Of a stretch of 59,754 bases of DNA, positions 53,005 through 59,754 are shown piece by piece. How positions within the stretch are numbered: the stretch's first letter is position 1; each line of letters opens with the position of its first letter. Under the pieces are notes generated by a model, which worked only from the letters and a program-made list of their open reading frames with translations, did no database searches and was not told the DNA's origin. The translations under genes were made by a program, and so were the position numbers. Source of the DNA: Rheinheimera soli. GTDB taxonomy: Bacteria; Pseudomonadota; Gammaproteobacteria; Enterobacterales; Alteromonadaceae. The DNA lies in assembly GCF_021290985.1 (NCBI RefSeq), contig NZ_JAJOYU010000026.1:1-59754 (forward strand). The letters run 5' to 3'.

Positions 53005-54480
53005 TCAACCGACGATTTTTTTCATCGCGGTCATATAGCCCCTTAACTTTTTGCCAACCAGCTCTACAGGGTGCTGACGGATTGCTTCGTTCACAGCAAT
53101 CAGGCGAATATTGTCGACACCATTAGCAGCAGAGCTTAAGCCCTTGCCTACATACTCAGTGCTCAGCTTGTTAACGAAATCACGTAACAGCGGCACTGCA
53201 GCGTTACTGAACAGGTAGTTGCCGTATTCAGCAGTGTCAGAAATAACCACGTTCATTTCATACAAACGTTTACGCGCTATGGTATTGGCGATTAACGGTG
53301 TTTCATGTAACGACTCGTAATAAGCTGATTCTTCGACAATACCGGCCGCAACCATGGTTTCAAACGCCAGCTCGACACCGGCTTTGACCATAGCGACAAA
53401 CAAAATGCCGCGGTCGAAGTAATCCTGCTCAGGAATTTGCTCGCTGGATACAGGTGCATTTTCAAAACCAGATTGACGGGTTTCTTCGCGCCAGCCAAAC
53501 AGCTGCTTATCATCATTGGCCCAGTCAGCCATCATAGTGCGGGAGAATTCACCGCTGATGATATCGTCCATGTGTTTTTCAAACAGTGGACGTAAAGTTA
53601 CTTTTAATTCTTCCGCTAAATCATAAGCTTTGATTTTCGCCGGGTTCGACAAACGGTCCATCATATGAGTGATGCCACCGTGCTTTAACGCTTCAGTCAC
53701 AGTTTCCCAACCAAACTGGATTAACTTGGCGGCATAACCAGGTTCTACACCTTCAGCGACTAACTTGTCATACGCCAGGATAGAGCCGGTTTGTAACATG
53801 CCACATAAAATGGTTTGTTCGCCCATTAAGTCGGATTTCACTTCGGCGACAAAAGACGATTCCAGTACACCGGCACGATCACCACCAGTTGCAGAAGCGT
53901 AAGCCTTGGCAATTTCTAAACCTAAACCTTTAGGGTCGTTTTCAGGGTGCACTGCAATTAATGTAGGTACACCAAAACCCCTTTTGTATTCTTCACGAAC
54001 TTCAGTACCAGGGCACTTAGGCGCCACCATCACTACTGTGATGTCTTTACGAATTTGTGTGCCTTCTTCCACAATGTTGAAACCATGTGAATAGGCTAAA
54101 GTTGCACCTTGTTTCATCAACGGCATAACAGCTTTTACAACAGATGTATGCTGCTTATCCGGCGTCAGGTTTAATACTAAATCTGCTGTTGGGATTAACT
54201 CTTCGTACGTGCCTACTTTAAAACCGTTGTCAGAAGCGTTCTGGAACGACTTACGTTTGGCAGCTATAGCTTCAGCGCGCAAGGCATAAGAGATATCGAT
54301 GCCTGAGTCACGCATATTCAGGCCCTGATTTAAGCCCTGAGCACCACAACCTACAATCACCACTTTCCAGCCTTTTAATAAGTCAGAGCCTTTGGAAAAC
54401 TCTTCTTTGGCCATAAAACGGCATTTACCTAACTGTTTTAACTGCTGACGCAAATTTAATGTATTGAAGTAGTTACTCAT
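53005..54480 (-). CDS. ilvC: ketol-acid reductoisomerase, class II
   Basis: 491 residues, the long class II form found in enterobacteria and related groups. The NADPH-binding loop [14 protein letters not shown] is at about 40-53, and the C-terminal half is the duplicated all-helical catalytic domain. It performs the second common step of valine, leucine and isoleucine synthesis (rearrangement and reduction of acetolactate or acetohydroxybutyrate). It is divergent from IlvY, which in E. coli activates ilvC with acetolactate as inducer. A strong terminator follows. Confidence 0.97.
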   Translation of the reverse strand: MSNYFNTLNLRQQLKQLGKCRFMAKEEFSKGSDLLKGWKVVIVGCGAQGLNQGLNMRDSGIDISYALRAEAIAAKRKSFQNASDNGFKVGTYEELIPTADLVLNLTPDKQHTSVVKAVMPLMKQGATLAYSHGFNIVEEGTQIRKDITVVMVAPKCPGTEVREEYKRGFGVPTLIAVHPENDPKGLGLEIAKAYASATGGDRAGVLESSFVAEVKSDLMGEQTILCGMLQTGSILAYDKLVAEGVEPGYAAKLIQFGWETVTEALKHGGITHMMDRLSNPAKIKAYDLAEELKVTLRPLFEKHMDDIISGEFSRTMMADWANDDKQLFGWREETRQSGFENAPVSSEQIPEQDYFDRGILFVAMVKAGVELAFETMVAAGIVEESAYYESLHETPLIANTIARKRLYEMNVVISDTAEYGNYLFSNAAVPLLRDFVNKLSTEYVGKGLSSAANGVDNIRLIAVNEAIRQHPVELVGKKLRGYMTAMKKIVG

Positions 54481-54546
54481 AACAAATCCCGACGAATTCT
54501 TTAGCTGGCTATCTGTTGGGCTCAGCGTAACAGGGCAGAGAAGTCA

Positions 54547-54583
54547 TGCACTGTTTTGATGCCTTTGAGAATAAAACAGTGCA
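54547..54583. promoter_or_regulatory. 11-bp inverted repeat in the ilvC/ilvY divergent region
   Basis: TGCACTGTTTT (54547-54557) and AAAACAGTGCA (54573-54583) are perfect reverse complements spaced by 15 bases. They lie between the ilvC and ilvY starts, the place where IlvY binds its operators in E. coli. Hence a probable IlvY operator, though a two-way attenuator hairpin is also possible. Confidence 0.55.
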
Positions 54584-54659
54584 ATGATTGCGTGAAGTGA
54601 TATATTCACAATACAGCATTTCACTTTATGCAACACCAAGCATCATCGCAGAGACTCCC

Positions 54660-55544
54660 ATGGATATTCGCAACGCCCAGCTTTTTTTGCATCTGGCCAG
54701 TAGCCTGAACTTTGCCCGCACCAGCGAGCAAATGTATGTCAGCCCTTCCACCTTAAGCCGGGTGATCCAACGACTGGAGCAAGAACTGAATGTGGAGTTA
54801 TTTCAGCGCGATAACAGATCGGTGCGACTGACTTTGGCCGGGCAAAAAGTACAGATTTTTGTGAAAAATTACTTAGAACAATGGCATCAACTGCAAATCG
54901 CTCTGAGCGAAACCAGCGCGTCATTAAGTGGTGAAATCCGGCTATTTTGCACTGTCACCGCCAGCTTCAGCCACCTGCCCGCTATATTGGATAAATTCCG
55001 TCTGGTGTGCCCTTTGGCAGAAATTAAGCTGATTACCGGAGATGCGTCAGCGGCATTGGAGAAAGTTAAACAAGATGAAGCTGATATAGCTTTGGCTGTT
55101 TATCCGGAGCATTTTCCGCTGAATATGGCCTTTCGCAGTATTGCCAAAGTACCACTGCAATTGATAGCACCGGTGATCCCATGCAAAACCAATGATTTGC
55201 TTAGCCAAAGCCCTATTCCCTGGGAGCAGGTGCCTTTTATTTTGCCTGAGCATGGCCCGGTGCGTAGTCGTTTTGAGTTGTGGCGTAAACCCCGCATTGC
55301 CGAGCCTAAAGTGGTCGCCAAAGTGGAAGGTCATGAGGCCATGGTTAGTATGGTGGCTTTAGGCACTGGCGTGGCTTTAGTGCCAGCTATAGTGGCGCAA
55401 CAAAGCCCGGCACGGGACAGAGTGCGTTATTTAACTCAGGGCGATGAATTTGCCCCTTTTGATTTAGGTTTGTGTATTTTATCGAAGCGGCTGCATGAGC
55501 CGCTATTAAGAGCATTCTGGCAGGTCGCATCTGAGCTTATTTAG
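54660..55544 (+). CDS. ilvY: IlvY, LysR-type activator of ilvC
   Basis: 294 residues with a LysR winged helix (about 1-60: M-D-I-R-N-A-Q-L-F-L-H-L-A-S-S-L-N-F-A-R-T-S-E) and effector domain. IlvY regularly begins M-D-x-R, and its position divergent from ilvC makes the assignment firm. The frame could open at 54588, but ATG 54660 matches the family start. Expected to sense acetolactate or acetohydroxybutyrate. It ends 9 bases from the convergent sspB gene. Confidence 0.93.
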   Translation: MDIRNAQLFLHLASSLNFARTSEQMYVSPSTLSRVIQRLEQELNVELFQRDNRSVRLTLAGQKVQIFVKNYLEQWHQLQIALSETSASLSGEIRLFCTVTASFSHLPAILDKFRLVCPLAEIKLITGDASAALEKVKQDEADIALAVYPEHFPLNMAFRSIAKVPLQLIAPVIPCKTNDLLSQSPIPWEQVPFILPEHGPVRSRFELWRKPRIAEPKVVAKVEGHEAMVSMVALGTGVALVPAIVAQQSPARDRVRYLTQGDEFAPFDLGLCILSKRLHEPLLRAFWQVASELI

Positions 55545-55553
55545 CTCTGATGC

Positions 55554-56009
55554 TTATTTGATCACCCGAAGATGAGACACTTTTTTACCTTTATTTGGAT
55601 CCGTAGGTTCGTCATCTGAAGGACTGCGCTCAGGACTATCCATCTCTCCATCATCGGACACTGCTTCTAAATGATGGATATCTTCATCGCCATCATCTTC
55701 GGCGTCAAACATGGTACCAGCGCCATTCTCGCGGGCATAAATAGCCAAAACAGCTTTGATAGGCACAGTCAGAGCGAAAGGTTTACCACCAAAACGGGCG
55801 TTAAAAGTGATGGCATCATTGCCCATCAACATATTGCCTACTGCTGAAGGCAGAATATTCAGCACAATCTGGCCGTTTTGAATATGCTGGGTCGGTACCT
55901 TGCAGCCTTGAATACTGGCATTCACTACCAGGTAAGGCGTTAAATTGTTATCCACTATCCATTCGTAAAAAGCCCGGATTAAATAAGGCTTATTCGGAGT
56001 CATGTCCAT
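55554..56009 (-). CDS. sspB: SspB, ClpXP specificity-enhancing factor
   Basis: 151 residues. The folded substrate-binding domain (T-P-N-K-P-Y-L-I-R-A-F-Y-E-W-I-V-D-N at about 4-21, F-G-G-K-P mid) is followed by an acidic linker and the C-terminal ClpX-docking peptide L-R-V-I-K. It delivers ssrA-tagged proteins to ClpXP. Its ATG shares one base with the sspA stop, so translation is coupled. Confidence 0.97.
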   Translation of the reverse strand: MDMTPNKPYLIRAFYEWIVDNNLTPYLVVNASIQGCKVPTQHIQNGQIVLNILPSAVGNMLMGNDAITFNARFGGKPFALTVPIKAVLAIYARENGAGTMFDAEDDGDEDIHHLEAVSDDGEMDSPERSPSDDEPTDPNKGKKVSHLRVIK

Positions 56010-56647
56010 CAGTAACCACGCCCCCGACGGATTTCACGTTCGGCTTCAGTTAAAGACTGCTGAAAACCGTCGCGTTCAAAAATACGGGTCATATAAGTTT
56101 GCAATAACTTGCTGCCGGTTCCGGTCAGTTCAATATCAAGCATGGGCAAACGCCACAGCAAAGCCGCCAGATAACAATCAATCAGGCTGTATTCGTCACT
56201 CATAAAATACGGATGTTCCTGGAACAACGGCGCCATCGCCAGTAAACCTTCACGTAAATCACGACGTGCTATAGCGGCATCCGGAGCATTCTTCAAAATC
56301 TTGTCAGCTAAACCATACCAGTCTTTTTCGATGCGATGCATCATTAAACGGGCATTAGCGCGGGCCACTGGATAGACAGGCATTAAAGGCGGATGTGGGA
56401 AACGCTCGTCCAGGTATTCGTTAATAATATCGGCTTTAAATAAAGCTAAATCTCTGTCCATCAAAGTGGGCAAAGAACCATAAGGATTAACCTCGTAGAC
56501 ATCTTCAGGCAGGCAGTCTGTGCTGACCTGAATAATATCAACTGTGACGCCTTTCTCCGCCAGTACCATTCTGACCTGATGACAGTACATGTCATTGGCT
56601 GTTGAAAACAAGGTCATCACAGCACGTCTGTTGGCAGAAATCGCCAT
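56009..56647 (-). CDS. sspA: SspA, stringent starvation protein A
   Basis: 212 residues of the glutathione-S-transferase fold: N-terminal thioredoxin-like domain (M-T-L-F-S-T-A-N-D-M-Y-C-H-Q-V-R, about 11-26) and helical C-terminal domain. The protein binds RNA polymerase and helps in stationary phase and acid survival. It is first in sspA-sspB and follows the petABC genes as in many gammaproteobacteria. AGGATCC-type spacing before ATG 56647 and a hairpin upstream separate it from petC. Confidence 0.96.
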   Translation of the reverse strand: MAISANRRAVMTLFSTANDMYCHQVRMVLAEKGVTVDIIQVSTDCLPEDVYEVNPYGSLPTLMDRDLALFKADIINEYLDERFPHPPLMPVYPVARANARLMMHRIEKDWYGLADKILKNAPDAAIARRDLREGLLAMAPLFQEHPYFMSDEYSLIDCYLAALLWRLPMLDIELTGTGSKLLQTYMTRIFERDGFQQSLTEAEREIRRGRGY

Positions 56648-56675
56648 AGGATCCTCCGGTTATAAGCAAAAATAC

Positions 56676-56697
56676 AAAGGGGCCTCGCGGCCCCTTT
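56676..56697 (-). terminator. petC terminator hairpin
   Basis: AAAGGGGCC (56676-56684) pairs with GGCCCCTTT (56689-56697) around a four-base loop, followed on the minus strand by GTATTTTTG. It ends the petABC message before sspA. Confidence 0.75.
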
Positions 56698-56717
56698 AAA
56701 GGCTAACACTTGTGTCC

Positions 56718-57455
56718 TTAGTGGACGTCTCTCCAGTATTCTTTCTTCAGCAAGAATGCGAAGATAAAGAAAATACCTAAGAAGATCAGAACTTTAATAC
56801 CTAAGCTGCGCGATTCCAATTTGGAAGGCTCACCTACATATTCCAGATAATTCACCAGATCAGCCACTGTACTGTCGTATTCTTCAGTACTCAGCTCACC
56901 AGAACCATCTGTCTTAATACCTACATAAACTTCTGTTGATACACCATCAACTAAACGTGTTTCAGTCGCTTTGTAAGGAATACCTTGCAGCTCTTGTAAC
57001 ACATGAGGCATACCAACCATTGGGAACACTTCGTTATTCACACCAAATGGGCGTGTTGGATCAGCGTAGAAAGAACGCATATAAGTGTACAACCAGTCAG
57101 GTCCACGTACACGGGCTACGTTGCTTAAATCTGGTGGTGCAGCACCAAACCAGTTTGCCAGATCCGCTTTAGGAGCCGCATTTTTAATATGGTCACCCAC
57201 TTTATTGGCCGTAAAACCTAAAGTCTCCATACCAATATCATCAGGAATACCTAAATCACGAAAGGTACGTGAGTAACGCTGGTATTCCATCTGGTGACAA
57301 CCCAGACAGTAGTTCTGGAATATACGGGCACCACGTTGCAGTGATTCCTTATCCGTCAAATCAATAGGGGCTTTATCCAGAGGTACTGTTGGACCTGCCG
57401 CCATAGCAGCGCTGGAAGCAACCAGCGCTAAGACAGTAAATAACTTTTTAATCAT
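56718..57455 (-). CDS. petC: cytochrome c1 of the bc1 complex
   Basis: 245 residues. A signal peptide of about 19 residues (ending A-M-A-A) precedes the haem motif C50-L-G-C53-H54, a likely axial methionine in V-G-M-P-H-V-L (about 147), and a C-terminal membrane anchor (about 222-240). The protein passes electrons from the Rieske protein to soluble cytochrome c. The ATG overlaps the petB stop by one base. Confidence 0.97.
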   Translation of the reverse strand: MIKKLFTVLALVASSAAMAAGPTVPLDKAPIDLTDKESLQRGARIFQNYCLGCHQMEYQRYSRTFRDLGIPDDIGMETLGFTANKVGDHIKNAAPKADLANWFGAAPPDLSNVARVRGPDWLYTYMRSFYADPTRPFGVNNEVFPMVGMPHVLQELQGIPYKATETRLVDGVSTEVYVGIKTDGSGELSTEEYDSTVADLVNYLEYVGEPSKLESRSLGIKVLIFLGIFFIFAFLLKKEYWRDVH

Positions 57456-58729
57456 CAGGATAACCTCACTGGCAACGGCTTGGTTTTCTCATTTTTGCTG
57501 TAGAACCATAACAGGCCAAAGTAAGCAAAATAAGTGAAAGAGAAAATCTGCGCTAACAAGGTATAAGTTGGAGTTGCAGGTAACACACCTAACACACCCA
57601 AGGCTACAAAGCTGATACAGAAATTAACCAGGTTCACTTTGTGCAGAGTACTGCGGTAACGAACAGAACGCACTGGGCAACGGTCTAACCAAGGCAACAA
57701 GGCCAGGAAGACTATAGCCAGGAACATGAAAACCGCTCCCAACAACTGATCAGGTACAGCACGTAAAATGGCGTAGAAAGGTGTGAAATACCAGACCGGC
57801 GCTATATGGTCAGGCGTTTTCATTGGGTTTGCTGGTTCAAAGTTTGGCGGCTCTAAGAAGTAACCACCACCTTCAGGTGCAAAGAAGATCACAAAACAGA
57901 AAATAAACAGGAAACCAACCACACCCACTATGTCTTTCACCGTGTAATACGGGTGGAAAGGAATAGCGTCAACGATAATTTTCTTACCGCCTTTAGTGAA
58001 ATATTGGTGAAAGGTAAACTTGTCAGAGACGTTGTTTTCGATTTTTTCACCGTTGTTTTCACGTTTCACATCAATACCATCCGGGTTGTTTGAACCCACT
58101 TCATGCAGAGCAATGATGTGCAGGAATACCAGAACCACTAAAACTAATGGCAAGGCAATGACGTGTAAAGCAAAGAAACGGTTTAAAGTTGCACCTGAAA
58201 TAACGTAGTCGCCACGGATCCACAGCGTTAAATCATCACCAATCACCGGAATTACACCGAAAATAGAGATAATAACCTGAGCTCCCCAGAACGACATCTG
58301 ACCCCATGGTAATAAATAACCCATAAAGGCTTCAGCCATTAAGACTAAGAAAATCAGCATACCGAAGATCCACAGTAGTTCCCGTGGTTTCTGGTAAGAG
58401 CCATACATCATGCCACGCAGCATGTGCAGGTAAACCACAACAAAGAAAGCAGAAGCACCGGTAGAGTGCATATAACGCAACAACCAGCCGTACTCCACAT
58501 CACGCATGATGTATTCAACAGAAGCGAAAGCGCCTTCAGCACTTGGCACGAAGTTCATCGTTAACCAGATACCGGTCAGTATTTGGTTCACCAGCACTAA
58601 CATGGCTAAAGAGCCAAAGAAGTACCAGAAGTTAAAGTTTTTTGGTGCCGGGTACTGCATCACGTGGAGATTCATTTTCTCCATAAATGGCATGCGGTAC
58701 TCAATCCAGCTCATAAAGTTTTTAAACAT
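57455..58729 (-). CDS. petB: cytochrome b of the bc1 complex
   Basis: 424 residues with eight or so transmembrane helices, carrying the paired haem-ligand histidines (M-H-S-T-G-A-S-A-F-F-V-V-V-Y-L-H-M near 88-104, and H-V-I-A-L-P-L to L-H-I-I-A-L near 189-209) and the PEWY-like quinol-site loop as P-V-W-Y near 310. It is the catalytic quinol-oxidising subunit. It overlaps both petA and petC by one base. Confidence 0.97.
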   Translation of the reverse strand: MFKNFMSWIEYRMPFMEKMNLHVMQYPAPKNFNFWYFFGSLAMLVLVNQILTGIWLTMNFVPSAEGAFASVEYIMRDVEYGWLLRYMHSTGASAFFVVVYLHMLRGMMYGSYQKPRELLWIFGMLIFLVLMAEAFMGYLLPWGQMSFWGAQVIISIFGVIPVIGDDLTLWIRGDYVISGATLNRFFALHVIALPLVLVVLVFLHIIALHEVGSNNPDGIDVKRENNGEKIENNVSDKFTFHQYFTKGGKKIIVDAIPFHPYYTVKDIVGVVGFLFIFCFVIFFAPEGGGYFLEPPNFEPANPMKTPDHIAPVWYFTPFYAILRAVPDQLLGAVFMFLAIVFLALLPWLDRCPVRSVRYRSTLHKVNLVNFCISFVALGVLGVLPATPTYTLLAQIFSFTYFAYFGLLWFYSKNEKTKPLPVRLS

Positions 58730-59319
58730 TAAGCTGTCCCCTCATCTTCACCAATCAAAATGGTGGTGTCATCGACAAACATATAAGGTGGGATCATCAG
58801 GTTCTTAGGTGCCGGAACGCCAGAGAATACACGACCAGCCATATCATAAGTAGAACCGTGACATGGGCAGAAGAAACCGGAAGGCATGCCTTCAACCTGG
58901 GCCTCAAAGTCTTTCATAATATAAGTTGGAGAACAGCCCAGGTGAGTACAGATCCCCACAGCAACAAAAATCTCTGGCTTTTTTGAACGGTGAGTATTTT
59001 TTGCGTAATCAGGCTGTTGCGGGTCTTCTGACGCTGGGTCACGAAGTTTATCATCGAAATTGGTTAAGGTTTCCAGCATGGCTGGAGTCCGTTTAACGAT
59101 CCACACCGGCTTGCCCCGCCACTCAACCCGAATTAACTGCCCGTCTTCGAGTTTGCTAATGTCAGCGGTGACTGCAGCACCAGCTTGTTTAGCTTTTTCA
59201 CTCGGATTCCAGGAAGCAATAAAGGGAACAGCAGCTCCAATCGCACCAACCCCACCAACTACAGAAGTTGCTATGGTCAGAAAGCGACGGCGACCATGAT
59301 CTACAGGCGCATTGCTCAT
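58729..59319 (-). CDS. petA: Rieske iron-sulfur subunit of the bc1 complex
   Basis: 196 residues. The twin-arginine motif R-R-R-F-L-T-I (10-16) and one membrane helix (about 15-35) precede the Rieske cluster C124-T-H126-L-G-C129 and C151-P-C153-H154-G-S. It is exported by Tat and transfers electrons to cytochrome c1. First gene of petA-petB-petC. Confidence 0.97.
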   Translation of the reverse strand: MSNAPVDHGRRRFLTIATSVVGGVGAIGAAVPFIASWNPSEKAKQAGAAVTADISKLEDGQLIRVEWRGKPVWIVKRTPAMLETLTNFDDKLRDPASEDPQQPDYAKNTHRSKKPEIFVAVGICTHLGCSPTYIMKDFEAQVEGMPSGFFCPCHGSTYDMAGRVFSGVPAPKNLMIPPYMFVDDTTILIGEDEGTA

Positions 59320-59754
59320 CCACTCATCTCCACGTTAAACGCTTAAATACTGATATTTTAAGCGGCTGAATTACAGCGATTATTATAAGTTGAAAAATAC
59401 GGCGGATCATAATGAAAAGCCCTGCTTTACACAAGGATTTAGCCGAATTCTCTTTGTTATGACACCAGTTTTTCGACGAAATACGAAACCAGAATAGTCA
59501 GTAAAACTTTGCATCACCATGTTTTAACGCGAAAAAGACGTTTCTGCCATGATCAGGCACAACAGTAACAGCGTTAATAGAAAGAAAATGTTGAGCACAA
59601 TAAGAGAAAAACAATCTGGCTCAGCACCTTGTGATGCGAGTTTATACGTATAAATGCGGTAGAAGTGTCATCAGTCCAAGATATTTAATCTTTGTTGATT
59701 CAAACAGGGTGGCCCCGCAACTGCACAATTTCTGCAAAAAGAGGAATATTAACG
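59320..59754. other. 435-base region upstream of petA; petA leader hairpin
   Basis: CGCTTAAA (59340-59347) and TTTAAGCG (59357-59364) form a perfect inverted repeat 21 to 45 bases before the petA start, either a leader hairpin or an operator. AGAGGAAT near 59740-59748 could be the ribosome site of a plus-strand gene starting just past the window. No ribosomal protein genes (rplM/rpsI), often found before petA, are present here. I see no gene in this stretch. Confidence 0.4.

Overview
The window looks like the chromosome of an aerobic, heterotrophic gammaproteobacterium of the Alteromonadales/Chromatiaceae type. A Rheinheimera-like organism is my best guess. The basis is the sspB-sspA-petC-petB-petA order, a long (class II) IlvC divergent from IlvY, two Xanthomonas/Caulobacter-type TonB-dependent receptors, a FecI/FecR pair and many secreted peptidases. 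No rRNA or tRNA gene is present, so the genus is an inference. I see no prophage, transposase gene, CRISPR array or plasmid functions.

Layout. 1-7545: a chemoreceptor, a periplasmic solute-binding protein, a ferric-iron ABC importer (fbpABC on the minus strand) and two small DUF proteins. 7561-9529: a pair of PH-domain membrane proteins (YdbS/YdbT type). 9610-17201: a large divergent arsenic-resistance locus. Its left arm is arsR-arsH-arsO. Its right arm is arsC, a second arsR, a second arsC, acr3, a cysteine phosphatase, an arsenate-type GAPDH and arsJ. The two arms read away from a palindromic operator and a good sigma-70 promoter. 17232-22523: small accessory genes, including a decayed DUF1778 antitoxin-like ORF, a DUF3223 protein, a DUF885 peptidase, two VOC proteins and an XRE-DUF805 membrane regulator.

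22527-31227: a minus-strand block with an S41 peptidase, a lipoprotein amidohydrolase, an AraC-type membrane regulator, a PHP-domain lipoprotein and a TonB receptor. 31429-35183: a PD-(D/E)XK nuclease-like protein, an FKBP isomerase, a DUF3297 protein and a HipBA-type toxin-antitoxin pair with two palindromic operators. 35245-39792: an ECF sigma, FecR and an STN-domain TonB receptor that is a close paralogue of the first receptor. 39944-46413: a nitroreductase, a lipoprotein, a 40-residue small protein, an S9 peptidase, ZapE, and a DUF1624-type acyltransferase that overlaps a siderophore receptor (46403-48502). 48702-52592: DedA, GNAT, LysR, a quinone-oxidoreductase-like MDR enzyme and methylglyoxal synthase. 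53005-59319: ilvC/ilvY and the housekeeping sspBA-petCBA block.

How the parts work together. The ars locus couples two arsenate detoxification routes. One reduces arsenate with ArsC and exports arsenite through Acr3. The other forms 1-arseno-3-phosphoglycerate with GAPDH and exports it with ArsJ. ArsH and ArsO add redox chemistry on organic or trivalent arsenicals. The less explained material includes the phosphatase translationally coupled to acr3, dispersed GTAG-headed REP-like palindromes, a GGA-rich terminator-ended stretch that may be a CsrA-binding RNA, a standalone nuclease with a defence-like N-terminal domain, and a MITE-like tandem repeat beside ilvC. Where I give a start that shortens an open frame, I chose it from a Shine-Dalgarno sequence, a signal peptide or an overlap with a neighbour.
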